From Gnetum montanum (Eukaryota; Streptophyta; Gnetopsida; Gnetales; Gnetaceae): a DNA stretch of 55,287 nt. The stretch covers positions 239,220-294,506 of the forward strand of contig MNCI01018418.1 of the NCBI GenBank assembly GCA_015680685.1. The letters are read 5' to 3'. The translations under genes and the position numbers were made by a program. The notes under the pieces were generated by a model. That model was not told the DNA's origin and searched no databases. It saw nothing but the letters and a program-made list of their open reading frames with translations. Each line of letters opens with the position of its first letter. The first letter of the stretch is position 1. Positions 41,801 to 53,160 of the stretch are shown in pieces.

Positions 41801-44770
41801 TCTCCTGATTTTAACTACTCCCAACGTTGAGCTTGCCATGACACCAAAGTAGTGAGGGGAAAAGAGTAGGAATCCTACAATCTAGAAGAGGGATGAGCTC
41901 TCTAGGGAGCTATCAGAGATTCCAAGGCCATCTCCATCTAAGCCTCATCCATCACCACTCTAAGGNATTTTAACAACCAAAACCTACCCTTTTCAACCCC
42001 GAGTTCCCAAAAGTGGATGAGACATGAACGAAGCTAGACACCATGGGTTTCCATGCTAGGGTAATAGTACCTAGGATGGAAGAAGAGAGGTAATACCTGT
42101 CCCTATCTCCAAGTACTCATATAGTCAAAGTTTGACCTCAAAGTGGGCCCAGCATGACCTAAAATCCCTTCAAGAATCTTAAGCAACCTCAGCACCTCAC
42201 TTAACCAAGTTGAAACTAGTCAAAACCTTCGAATTTGTCGTATCCATGTTGGGGGAGGCTTCATCCATCTTGAGCCTATCATCCTTAACATGGATGGATG
42301 AGGGAAAGCCAAAATGATTTAAATTCACTATCTTATGGCCATTTCTCAATGCTCAATGACCCTTAGACCTTGTTGAAACCCTCTAGAGCTTCTGATTGCC
42401 CTGGAAGTAGTTAAATATGGTACAAAACTATCATCCCCCTCTCATCCATGCTAGGGCCATCATGTGTAGTGTGGAAGAAAGGGGGAAGACTACATGAGGC
42501 ACCTAAAAGCCTCCAAACTAATGGACCTTGGTACCAAACATTGATTGTTAACATGGGAAACCTCGGAGGCTAACATGCATGATCAACTAGTTGTTAATCT
42601 AGCTTGGATTTTACTTTCTTGGATGGGAGATACCTGCTCAATGCCAAGCATCCCAATCATAGTGTGGATGAAATGGGGAAGCCTAAAAACTCTCTCACAG
42701 CCTTCTAAATAACTAGATTTGGATACTAGACACTTATGGTTAGTTCCAACAACCCTATAGACACTCATGCATAATGTGATTTAACCATAAAAGGTAAAAT
42801 TCCTTCCCCTAGTCTTCCATGCTATGCATGGAAGCCCCAACATGATAAAATTATGGAAAGCCAAAACTTTGCTTAATAACCCTTGAAACAATCAAAATTT
42901 AACATTAGGTAGCAGTAGTCAATGCCTGCAACCTTAGAAGATTGCATGCATAGCTAGAAATGATGGAAAATGGTAACAATTTGGGTTCCCTAGTTCTTCC
43001 ATACTGAGATCCACCTCCTCCATGTTGCCAAGTGTGTAAGAAAGGGGAAAAATTTTTGGAAACTCAAAAATAAGCCTCTAGAAACCTTGAACAAACACTA
43101 GAAAGACCTATGTATGTCCTAGAACCTTATTTATAGATCCTCAAGACTATCATAACCAATCATAAGTGGCTACAAAGCCTTTTCCCCTAATCTTCCATGT
43201 TGAGCATGGAAACCCTAGTGTGGAACAATTGAGAAAATCCTAAAAATCACCCATTGACCTTTGAAATGATGAAATTTTGATACCAAGCATTGGTATTCAA
43301 CACTAGTAACCTTGGAGACCTACATGCATGACTAGAAATGATGCAAAAAGCCAAAAATCTTCTTTCCCTTAGTCTTCCAGGTTAAGCATATTACTCATAG
43401 CATGGAAAATAGGGGAGAAGCTCAAACACCCTCTAGGAAACCTCCAAACTAGCCAAACTTAAGCTGAAACCCTATTCCTCAACCCCGACAATCCTACAAG
43501 CACACATGCATGATCAATTAAGGTTGAAACTAGTTTAAATCTACGATTTATGGTTCTTCCACATTGGGGATCCCTTTCTCATGCTACGCATAGTATCCCT
43601 AGTGTGGAAACTCAAGGGGGGACTTTTTTGAAGCTCCTAAACACCTTAGAATAAGGTCAAATGACCTTACATTCATCCAAAACCTTGTTAGCAATCATTG
43701 GGGCCTTCAAACCTTAAGAAATTTATCCTAGATGGTCAAAATATGGTTCTCCCTAGTTTTCCATGCTGAGCTCCCTGGCCCTAGTGTGGAAAAGGAGGGG
43801 GAAGCTAAAAACCACTTAGGAATACTCAAAACTGCTAAATCTTGACATGGAGACATAGCCCTTGGCCCTAGTAACTCTAGAGAGTGACATGCATGGTTGA
43901 TTGTGACCCGAGTTAGCCAAGATCTAGGATTCTTACTTCATCCACATTGAGGAAGGTCCCTTCCATGCTAGGTGGCATGGAAATAATGAGGAAAAGCTAC
44001 TTTTCTACGTTTTTTGTTGCAAAATGACACTATTGGAAGCAAAAGATCTATGCCAAATAAGCCTAGGACCTCATAGTCTTGAGATTTTACTTGTTTAATT
44101 TCATTTTAACCTCCAAACCCCATTCCCCCATTCTTCCATGCTAGAGTAACTTCATTAGAGTGGAAATAAGGGGGAAGACCTTAGATGCCCTAAAACAACC
44201 TCCAAACATGCTCAAAATCATCTAGGAACATGTAGAGTCAAGGTCTCTAGCCCTAGGGGCATGGAAACCTAGTTAAAGCACTTCTAAACCACTCTAAATC
44301 TATAAAATAAGTATCCCCATTATTTCATGTTGATGATATTGTGCTTAGAGTGGAATAAAGATGGGGGACAAGTTTTCTAACATGGTTTGACACTCAAAAT
44401 CAACTCAAATTGCCACAAAACAAAGCCAAATGATGCATAACTTCTAGATCTAGGTCACAACTTCTTTTTTGACCTCATTTGAGCCTATTTTGACTAAGGT
44501 TTTGGTATTCCATGCTGAGCCCCCTTTCTTCTATGTTTGCTAGTGTGAAAACAGGGGGAAGGCTTCAAAATTTTCTTTTTGGCCTTTACAGACCCCTAAA
44601 GTGCCCAATTTTGATGGATCTAGCCCTACGCTACCTTGGGAAGGTCTTGGAACATTAAGTTTTAACATTTGAGCAACCCAAAACCTATTTTTCTTACTTT
44701 CCATGTTAAGGATCTCTGTTTCCACACTAAACCTAGTGTGGAAGCCTAAAACACTTAATTTTTATGTCCA
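41801..44770. repeat. Degenerate tandem array, unit about 190 bp, about 14-16 copies
   Basis: A theme TTCCATGCTGAGC(N15-30)CTAGTGTGGAA(A)...AGGGGGAAGC recurs near 42046, 42247, 42447, 42640, 42822, 43003, 43190, 43377, 43560, 43760, 43965, 44125, 44325, 44508 and 44700. The spacing is mostly 165-205 bp. Between copies, CCTCCAAACTAG and ATGCATGACTAGAAATG also recur. Units have diverged strongly. No coding is seen, and the frames on both strands are short. AGTGTGGAAG text also occurs in the LTR (about 29680), so the array may derive from LTR-like sequence. Confidence 0.72.
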
Positions 44771-45423
44771 AATAGCCCAGAAACATCCCTGACTGATGTC
44801 CAAACTCACCTAATAGCCTTTTAGCCTCAAAACATGGCCTAATAAGGCCTAAAACTAGTAAAACCTAATGCTTTTTTAATTTATATTAGCCAAATTTAAC
44901 CATATCTGGCCTATTTTGCCTCAGTTTTTCCTTATTACATAGTATTTTGGCTTTTTTTTGGACTTGTGTTGCATTGTTCACCTTGTTGACCTTCTATGGG
45001 TTTTATACAACCCTCTAGGTTCTTTATTACCTTATTATAGTCTTATTTGTCTTTTTTTACACTTTGATTGACATCAAATAGTGGGGTTTGAGACTTTCCT
45101 AACCACCATTTAACACCATGTGACCATGGTTTGCTAAGGCCTTAAACTGGCATCATGGTCCACCAAGACTCTAAATTGGCATTATGGCCCACTAAGGCCC
45201 AAAATTGGCAAAATTGTGGCCTTTGTTGACCAATTGTAGCCTTATTTCTTATATCTCCCCTTCATTTAACCCTTGATGGCCTCTATTGCACTCTGTCGAA
45301 TTGTCCTTATCTCACTAACAAATTGGATGGCCTTGATTACATTAGGTTTGCATGTGTTTGATTCATTTTATATCATTTTAGCATTTTTTATTCACTTTTA
45401 CCTAGGTACCACTTAATATTCTT
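44771..45423. repeat. Spacer before RT with recurring CCAAGGCCTTAAACTAGCA-like motif
   Basis: At 45121-45230, TTTGCTAAGGCCTTAAACTGG, GTCCACCAAGACTCTAAATTGG and GCCCACTAAGGCCCAAAATTGG form about three copies. The rest is T-rich with no coding seen. Confidence 0.65.
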
Positions 45424-46690
45424 TTGGTTGACATTCAGGATCAAATTATGAGTACCTGGAAGCAAATTTTCTTGCCTTGGTATCTACATGAATCTCATAG
45501 TAATGTTGAATGGTGTATTGACCTTGATTTCCTAGACCTTGAGTCTGAGAGTCTAGAAGATCACATAGCTTCAATAGATAAACCTTTAGAATGGCCTAAA
45601 AACCTAGTAAAAACCCTTGACTTCAAGATGGGTGACATAACCAAAGACTCTTTGGTTGAGGTTCCCATCACAACACATAATGGTGAGGAGAAAACCATTA
45701 AACTAAGTTCCTCAATAAAACCTCCATGTGCTTAAGACATCACCAAGGTCTCAAAAAGTAATGTTAAGGCCTTTGCCTGGTCATATGAAGATATTCTAGG
45801 TCTATACCCACATTTGGTCTAGCCCAACATCATACTAGATCTTAGCATTAGACTAGTTAAGCAAAAGTTGCACAAGATTAAACTTAATTCAGCCTTAGCA
45901 GTTCACAATGAAATCTCAAAGCTCTACCAAGAAGGTTTCATTAAGGCTATCAATTACGTAGAATGGGTATCGAGCATAGTGGTAGTCCCTAAAAGAATTG
46001 GGAGTATTTGTATTTGCATTTATTTTTGAGAACTAAATAAAGCCACCATCAAAGATGACTTTCCTTTGCCTAGTATTGATCAACTTATCAATACTATGAT
46101 CAAACATGTCTTGTTGTCCTTTATGGATGGATTCTTGGGATATAACCAAATTAGGATTAACCCATAGCACCAACTTACCCAGACCTCATGACCCCTTGGG
46201 GTACCTTTTGTTATACCATGATGTCCTTTGACCTTAAGAATGTAGGAGTGACCTATCAATGAGTCATGGCCTATATATTCAACAATTACATGTGAGGTTT
46301 GCTCAATGATTACATAGATGATATACCCATTAAGTCCAAAGTGGCCAATGAGCATGCTAATGACCTATTTCTTGTGCTTATACAATGCCTCAAATAAAAT
46401 ATTAGACTCAATCCCAACAAATTTACCTTTGGTGTCAAGACAAGTAAGATGCTTAGCTTTGTAGTCTTTGAAGCAGGGATACATGTCAATCCTAATAAGG
46501 TTAAGCCCATATCTAAATTCGCAGCACCTACAAGCCTTAAGGAGCTTCAAGGATTACAAGGTAGATTACAATTTATTCATAGCCTTATCACTAGGCTTAC
46601 AAATAATTTATAGCCAATGCAACACTTGCTTAAGAAAGGGGTTCACTATGAGTGGATGGCTCAATGCCAAAAGGCCTTTGAAAACCTTAA
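45424..46690 (+). pseudogene. Tat-like reverse transcriptase
   Basis: The open stretch 45424-45735 covers the RT N-terminal extension (FLDLESESLEDHIAS, KTLDFKMGD). NVKAFAWSYEDI, DLSIRLVKQKLHKI, LYQEGFIKAINYVEWVSSI and VVVPKRIGSI follow. Then come ELNKATIKDDFPLPSIDQLI, SFMDGFLGYNQIRI (motif B-like), a frameshifted stretch and LNDYIDDIPIKSK (YIDD at 46311-46322, Asp pair intact). The thumb region reads LNPNKFTFGVKTSKML, FAAPTSLKELQGLQG, RLQFIHSLI and AFENLK. Several shifts and stops interrupt the frame. The order and wording fit Tat/Ogre RT. Confidence 0.82.
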
Positions 46691-47189
46691 GTGAGAATTA
46701 ACACAACTACCAACAATCTATCCTCTGCAAGAGGATAAACTATTTTACATTTACCTTGCAATCTCCAACACATCCATTGCCTATCTACTCTATCAAAAGT
46801 GTGATGATGTAGTAAAAATGCCTATATACTACCTTAGACATGCATTAGTATCCCATGAGACTCAATATACTAGAGTGGAGAAGTATTGTCTAGTGCTAGT
46901 CTTCTCCTTGAAGAAGTGAAGACATTACCTCTTCAAAAGCCAAGTCAACGTTATTTACAAAGCCAACTTACTTAGAGCAATAATGACCAACATCTATGAA
47001 ATTATTTGTATAACCCAATGGAAAACCATAACTATAGAATTTAATCTTCATTACATCTCTCAATCCTCAACAACAGGTCAAGCTATAGTTGTACAATTCA
47101 TAGTTTTGCATGGTAATGACTAAGAAACCATAGATCTTGAATTTCCTAATGTGCATAGTAACACCATTAGCCAAGTGCTTGAGGGTTAT
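46691..47189 (+). pseudogene. Tat-like first RNase H and connection
   Basis: DKLFYIYLAISNTSIAYLLY aligns with the start of the gypsy RNase H, but the usual Asp is replaced. VKMPIYYLRHALVSHETQYT, RVEKYCLVLVFSLKK and then AIMTNIYEIICITQW and LHYISQSSTTGQAIVVQF follow. The last is the connection block that precedes the second RNase H in Tat elements (usually SAIKGQALADF). Confidence 0.72.
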
Positions 47190-47760
47190 GAAGCAGTCAT
47201 CCACTTTGACAAAGCTTCAACTACCCATGGTGCCAATGCCACTACCATCTTAACATTTCCATCTTTTAAAATTTGATCCTTTGCCTAACATTTTTGAGTT
47301 CCCATGTTCCAACAACATAGTAGAGTATGATGGTTTGATTAGAGGGATGATGATAGCTCATGACCTAGGCAATAGACATTGAATGATCAAAAGTGATTCA
47401 CAACTCATGGTTAATGAATTAACCAAAGTCTATGCATGTAAAGCCAAACACTTACAACCATATTGTGATGTAGGAAAGAAATTGGTACAAAAATTTATAG
47501 ACACTGATATCCAATACATACCTCAAAATGAGAATTCTATAGCTGATGTGATTGCAACATTAGCCCTTAGTGTGATGCCAAATTTGTTTAGTAAGTTGCC
47601 CACCTTAACTATGGACTGTGCTATTTCCATCACACAGAACACTGAGGTTACCTTTGTGGATGTTATTCATACTACTCTTGCTAGGGAGTGGTATGATGAT
47701 ATCAAATTTTACCTTATGCATAGTGAATCCTTGCAAGGTTTGACTATTACTTAGAAGGAT
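47190..47760 (+). pseudogene. Tat-like second RNase H (aRH-type)
   Basis: AVIHFDKASTTHGANATT (about 47193-47250) matches the FDGA start of the second RNase H, with Gly changed to Lys. After a frame change, SNNIVEYDGLIRGMMIAHDL carries the catalytic Glu (usually NNxAEYEALI). Then IKSDSQLMVNELTKVYACKA carries an Asp (47395-47397), and YIPQNENSIADVIATLAL is the ending with its Asp. This extra domain is diagnostic of the Tat clade. The last open stretch is 47383-47754. Confidence 0.8.
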
Positions 47761-48925
47761 GTTGTACACAAGTGATCAATGCAGTATGTCATCATAGGTG
47801 ATAACACATATGTTGATGATCCTATGATGGCACAATCCTAAAGTGCTTAGGTAAGACCAAAGCTAGAATAGTCCTAGAGAAGGTTCATGAGGGTGTTTGT
47901 GGAGGACATATAGGACCGAGAGCCATGGTCACTTAAATTAGTAGTTAGGCTACTATTGGCCCCATATGGAAAATGACTGCCTACATAGAGTTAAGCGGTG
48001 TCATACATGCTAATGATAGAGAAACCCTATACATGTATCACCAATTTAGTTACATCCCACTCAAATAACATGGCCATTTCAATCATGAGGGTTGGATATC
48101 ATTGGACCCATAATAGCTAAGCCTTCCACAAGACATAATTTCATTATCATCACAACTGAATACTTTACAAAGTGGGTTAAAGCTATTCCCCTAAGAAACA
48201 ATACATTTGAGCAAGTTTGCAAATTCATCCTAGGTAACATTGTAGCCTATTTTAGCATACCCATTACCATAGTTATAGATAATGAACCATAATTTAGTAG
48301 CCATGAAATGAAAGATTTCTATCACAACCTAGATATTAAGCATTGTTTCTTGTCTCCTTATTACCCTCAGGCCAATGGACAAGCAAAAGCAAGCAATAAG
48401 GCCATCATCAACTTAATCAAAAATATGCTCAACAATAGTAAACATAAGTGGCATGAGTGGCTTGTCCATGCAATATGGGCATATAGAACAACTTATCGCA
48501 TGGTAACTGGTATAATCCTAGCTTGGTTTAAGGTTCTAAAGCTATATTACCTCTTGAATTGTAGGTGCCATCAATCTGAGTACCCTTGACCAACTTCATC
48601 AATGATGAGTAGAGCAAGAAGTTGTAGACAACAGCCCTAGACTCAGTGGAGGAGCAATGTATGCAAGTGTTTGCTCACATCGAATACTATCAAGAGAGGT
48701 AGAAGTGGCAGCATCACAATAACTTGATAATGCACAAGATCAAAGAAGGTGACTTGATCCTCAAAGTTATCCACGAGCATGTAGACAAATTCTTAGCCAA
48801 TTGGGAAGGGTCCTTGCTTGTTACCAAAGCCTATGGGAATGGCGCATTCAGAATAGCCAACATGGATGAGAACAAGCTAGCCAATCTAATCAATCATTCT
48901 TAGCTAAAGTCATACTACATGTAGC
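47761..48925 (+). pseudogene. Tat-like integrase (catalytic Glu changed)
   Basis: The N-terminal zinc part is weak (LEKVHEGVCGGHIGPRAM). The core reads MDIIGPIIAKPSTRHNFIII (first Asp), TEYFTKWVKAIPLRN, PITIVIDNEP (second Asp) and SPYYPQANGQAKASNKAI, where the usual GQAEA has Lys in place of the catalytic Glu. WHEWLVHAIWAYRTTYRMVTG follows. The C-terminal part reads GDLILKVIHEHVDKFLANWE, GSLLVTKAYGNGAFRIANMD and LKSYYM, ending near 48922. This is the typical Tat integrase end, with no chromodomain. Confidence 0.84.
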
Positions 48926-49174
48926 CGATGATCATCGACAATAGAGCCTACTTTCAATGGCTCACTACAATCCTAAATTGATAACATGGGCTACCAAGGC
49001 CTTAAATTGATACCATGGCTTGCCATGGTCTTAAACTAGCAACTTTGGTGACCTAGATAGCCTAATTTTCATGTAGCCTATATGCATTATAGTGTTATAA
49101 TATGTAGTAGTGTTTTGTATTCTTTGTCAATGCCTCTAGACTCAATCCTCCAAATATCAATAAATAGGTGTCAT
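48926..49174. repeat. Spacer before 3' LTR with CCAAGGCCTTAAATTGATA-like motif
   Basis: At 48985-49045, GGGCTACCAAGGCCTTAAATTG and TTGCCATGGTCTTAAACTAGC repeat the theme of 35950-36260 and 45121-45230. No clear polypurine tract is seen next to the LTR (AATAAATAGGTGTCAT). No coding. Confidence 0.6.
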
Positions 49175-50751
49175 TGAAACACCACAAAAATGTTTGCATG
49201 CTATAGTCAATTTTCATCATGTAACTTTCACTCATGAAACCTGAGGCAAAACTTCATTGTAAATGTGAAGATTGTAATCCATTATGGGAAATTTCACATA
49301 CTTCTTACTTTTGGGGCTATAAAATGCCTCATAGGTGGTCAAAGCCTCATTTTCCAAGTGAAAAAATTCACCTAGTATCTATATTTTTGGTTAAGGTTGG
49401 GGGTGGGGGGTTAAAAATGCCTTTTGGAATGCTATAAAATTAAATTTGATGGGTTTTATAAGTGGTATACACTTTTCTATGCTAGAAACACATGTACGGG
49501 GGTAAATCTCACCTACCCTCAATGTGGAAGGATGGGGGTTTTGGAAACTTTCTTCCTTCAATGTGGAGACTACATGCATAACTTGGAAAGCTTCTCTCCT
49601 TAGGGTTGAAATTTCCCCCCAGCATGAACTCTTTACCCCCAGCGTTGAAAATTGCATCCCCCAATGTGGAAGCCACAAAAGCCAAATTTCAATACATCAT
49701 GCACTTCAACATTAACTAGCTACTTTAGTAAGCATGATGAAAAGCTTTACATGGAAGATTCATCTCCAGCATGGAAGGTGTGCCCCAATTACTATTTATA
49801 GTAAATGGAATGGCCATGGGGGAAGGCACTTACTATGTATAGTAGCCTCCCAATTTTGCGCATCCATCTCACCTAAAAGAGGTAGAAATTGGCAGTTAAT
49901 TTGTAGCCAATTTTTAGCCCATTTTATAGTGATTTTGTAGCCCCATTTATGGCCCAAAATCTATAAAAACTTGCCTCAAACATCATTCATAGGTTCAACA
50001 CTCTTGCAGTTACACACACTTTGGTAGTGAAACAATTTTTAATAGCTTACATTTTTTGGCACCTAAATACATTGAGCACACATACATTCTCGAAGCAATA
50101 ATTTCACACTTGGGGCATTCTCAAGTACTCAAGATCTCTTGCAATCTCCCATGTTTACATTCTCTTGAACCCCATCATGGAAGCACTATCACCTTGAGAC
50201 TTGTATATTTTTGGTGTTAAAACTATACTTCTAGGATTCCCAAATCCCAAGGTGGAGTAATCTAGCATCCAAAGTTTCCACTTTTCTCACCCATTAGCAA
50301 TAGCCAATGTTGCAAATTTGAGATTACAACATTAGAGGTTCAATAGCTTTTGAAGTGGTAGGACATCTAAATTGTGAAGTTGGAAAAATCGACTTCAACG
50401 TACCCTAAACCCTTGTCTAAGTGAACCCTCTACTATCCATTTAATAATCATTTGTACACATTTTTCTAACTTCTTCTTTTTTTTCTCAATAATAGTTTAA
50501 GTTTTTTGTTTTTTGTGTAAAATATATTTATTTATTTTCTATGCATTATTCAAATCTATTATCAGTTTTTGCATTCCACTTCATTACACTATTTTGAAAA
50601 TCCCCCAAGTTTTTGGTTAATTGACTAGACTAGATAGGGCACCCCAAATCCCATTTTTTGTGGAGGCATTGGGGATTCATGGGTTGAGGAACTGCTATGT
50701 GTTGGATCTCCATTCGATTTTTTCTAGTGATCAAATTTTTAGATTGTAACA
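49175..50751 (+). repeat. Tat-like 3' LTR (1577 bp)
   Basis: TGAAACACCA...ATTGTAACA, matching 29231-30843. TATA box TATAAAA at 49962-49968. The palindromes TTACTATTTATAGTAA (49789-49804) and TTACTATGTATAGTAG (49830-49845) are conserved. Confidence 0.92.
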
Positions 50752-50756
50752 CTCCT
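50752..50756. repeat. Target site duplication, right (CTCCT)
   Basis: Identical to 29226-29230 and directly after the 3' LTR. Confidence 0.92.
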
Positions 50757-51215
50757 TCAAGCTTTGCACACTTGTTGGAAGCAATACCTACACATCATCA
50801 TTCTTAGAAGTAACTATTGATATAACAATAAAACCAAAACTAGTTTCATCATGTTTCTTAATGTATTTTCTCTCTCCTAAAAGGGTTAAGAAAGCACTAA
50901 GTGAGCTTTGTTACCTCACTTGTTTAACTATCATATGAATCATCTTATGGATTCCATCAAATCTAGCTACAAATTATATATTTCTTACCCCATCAAATTG
51001 ATCACCACTATTAAAATTTCAAGGTCTACTAAGAATTACATCAATACAATAAATTAAAAGTACATCACATTTCAAAACAAAATGAAAACTTCCTTCAAGA
51101 CACATTGTTCTCTTACCTATTGAGAGAAATGAAATCCCTTAAAGAAATTTGATTGTAAACAAGGAAGTTTGATCACCAAACTAATTTAACTTTGATTTGG
51201 ATTCAAGAGTGGAAA
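50757..51215 (-). pseudogene. Chromovirus-type pol, protease end and pre-RT linker
   Basis: Minus-strand reading gives FLSIGK, GSFHFVLKCDVLLIYCIDVI, LSRP (usual CDVxPMDACHVLLGRPW), a stop at the Trp, NFNSGDQFDGVRNI and then KKHDETSFGFIVISIVTSKN and LLPTSVQSLKE. The last words continue directly into the RT lead-in at 29225 (FHMVCK), which confirms that the Tat-like element split this gene. Upstream of 51215 homology fades. Confidence 0.68.
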
Positions 51216-52400
51216 AAATGCCTTGAATTCTCTTGGAAATTTATTATGTAATCCTATTTCATCGCGACCTTGAGACATCTTCATGCAAAATCATTTTTAG
51301 CTTGACTTGTGTGTTGACCTTTTTGTATGTCAAAGCCTTAAGGAAAATGGAGAACAAAGGATGTTTGCATGATGTTGTATTTATAAGACAAGGACTTATG
51401 GATAATGACTTCATAATAGGCATGGACAAGAGCAAAGGACTCAAGGACTAAGAAAACTAGGAGTGAGACCAAAGGACTCAATGATTCACAAGCAAAGTCA
51501 ACATCGTCAAGATCTCAAGGAAACATGCAAAAATTCAAGACTAAAGACAAGGAGTGAAGATTTCAAAAGTGTAAAGGAATCTCAAGAATGACACCTCCAA
51601 GAAATAGTAGATGTCTTGGCCGAAGTGAAGGAAAATCAGTAAAGATATCTATAGGAAATAGTAGATGTCTTAGCCAAATTGAATGTTGCTCAAACAAAGA
51701 CATTTTTGAAAAATAGCAAACATTTTTCAAGTAATAAAGACATCTCCACAAAGATGTATTTCCTATGAAGAAGATGTCTTTCTAGAATGAAGGTCTAATG
51801 TAGAAAGACATCTCAGGCTCAAAGGAGACATCTCCAGTGAACATTAGATAGTCATTGCATGAATTTTGAGGTGATTTTAGAAACATATTGGCTATTGGAA
51901 CACTTCATTCCATGGGAAATGTACAAGCATTGTGTACTATCAAGTGTCATTATAAGGCAATCGTTGTAATCATCGTTGTTCCTCATTGTACTATCTTTTA
52001 TCTATTGTAATTAGTCAAAGTGAGTTGTACCTCAAAGTACAAGGATCAAAAAACTTAGTTGCATTCATTCCTTATAATTATTATTCTCTTTTGGTGACAT
52101 GTAGGGTTGATGTGCTTCTTGCAAGAAGGCATCTTGCTTAAGTTGTTAGGATCTTATGGGATTGAGTGTTGGTGTAGCGCCACAACACTCATGAGTGGAG
52201 TTTAAGTTGTAAGGTTGTGGGATCCTTAAAATCACATTATAATATTGTTAGTACCTTACAAGGTTGAGTGGATTCATGGTGCCAAATCACTCCATAATAG
52301 AGCTTAGAGCTTGTATAGGATGCGGTACCCTTCAAACCACATTTCACAGCAACAAAGTCCAAAGGTGTGCTAGAGAACTACCCTCTAAGTGTGGACTACC
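51216..52400 (+). other. Probable 5' LTR and leader of a Sirevirus-like copia element
   Basis: This lies upstream of copia gag and pol and contains LTR-like features. A TATTTATAAG box lies near 51387, and T-rich text follows around 51960-52060. Exact LTR limits and a PBS could not be assigned, because the 3' LTR is outside the window. The open frame at 51233-51451 matches nothing I recognise. Confidence 0.45.
51600..51840. repeat. Direct and inverted AGATGTCT / AGACATCT motifs
   Basis: GAAATAGTAGATGTCTT occurs at about 51600 and 51656. AGACATCT or its complement AGATGTCT occurs again near 51739, 51772, 51807 and 51829. The two octamers are reverse complements, so stems could form. Confidence 0.65.
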
Positions 52401-53160
52401 CAAGTTGGGGGACCACGTTAAATTTTTTGTGTGCATTGGCTAATTATTTTTTTGGGGAACTTATCCATCACCATTCTAAGTTCAATGATCTTCAAGTGGT
52501 ATTGAAGCTTGGTACTCTTGGCTCTTCATCAAATTCCAACAGTGAGCAATGGAAGGAAAAATCAACATTAGACATACTTGGTCAAGGAGACTATATTACT
52601 TTATCAACTAATGTATTAAATTTTTGTATCACATCTTCCATAAAGGTAAATATTTCATTCCATTCATTTTATTTAGAAATAAAAGTGTCTACTCTTGCAA
52701 GTTTAATAGTGATCATGATATTTCTTTTGATGAAGGATATGAAATATATTGTCATGAAGTTCTTTCTTTTCAAAATTTGTGTATTGAAATAAAAAGACTC
52801 TTTATATGTTAAGCAAATGAAAATTAAATTTTTGGATGAGGAATGCTCTTATCTCAAAAAGGAGAACTCAAACCTTAGGGCTAAGATTCAAAAACTAACA
52901 AATGTGATTGAGTAGATGAATAAGAACTCTTTGGAGAAGACTAAAGATCAAAAGCGAAGCTTATCTAGGTTTGGTAAAACTTCTAAACCAAAAACTTTAA
53001 AATGCTTCTTTTGCAAAAAATATAGCCATATTCAAGCTTATTTCTATCCTAGATTAAATCACTACCCTTGGACTTTACAAAAGTAGCTTAGAATAGAAAC
53101 TATGTAGGTTTGGAAAAGAAAAGAAAGAAAGCCTAAAAATAACTTGATGGCTCAAATTTC
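52401..53160 (+). pseudogene. Sirevirus-like copia gag (zinc knuckle broken)
   Basis: Decayed gag text. Near 52800-52960 a coiled-coil-like stretch reads MKIKFLDEECSYLKKENSNL and AKIQKLTNVIE. It leads to RFGKTSKPKTLKCFFCKKYS and HIQAYFYP (knuckle at 53003-53044), where the final Cys of CX2CX4HX4C is Phe. A coiled coil before a CFYCxKxGH knuckle is typical of Sirevirus-type gag. The region 52367-52812 has open frames without a clear match. Confidence 0.65.

Larger units (their letters stand above)
29231..50751 (+). mobile_element. Tat/Ogre-lineage Ty3/gypsy retrotransposon (21.5 kb)
   Basis: It has LTRs of 1613 and 1577 bp, perfect CTCCT target duplications, gag, protease (DDGAT), RT (YIDD), RNase H, a second RNase H-like domain and integrase. 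The second RNase H, with a large size and long LTRs, is the mark of the Tat clade (Tat, Ogre, Retand). Between protease and RT lies about 9.7 kb holding an antisense spliced gene relic and repeats. The perfect target duplication suggests this is the youngest or best kept insertion in the window, although its genes carry many stops. Confidence 0.9.

Noticed and set aside
49140-49174. Polypurine tract before the Tat-like 3' LTR
   Set aside because: No purine run is visible; AATAAATAGGTG is too weak to call.
51233-51451. Small open frame of 72 codons as a host gene
   Set aside because: It lies in the probable LTR, has no recognisable features and an overlapping antisense frame of similar length.
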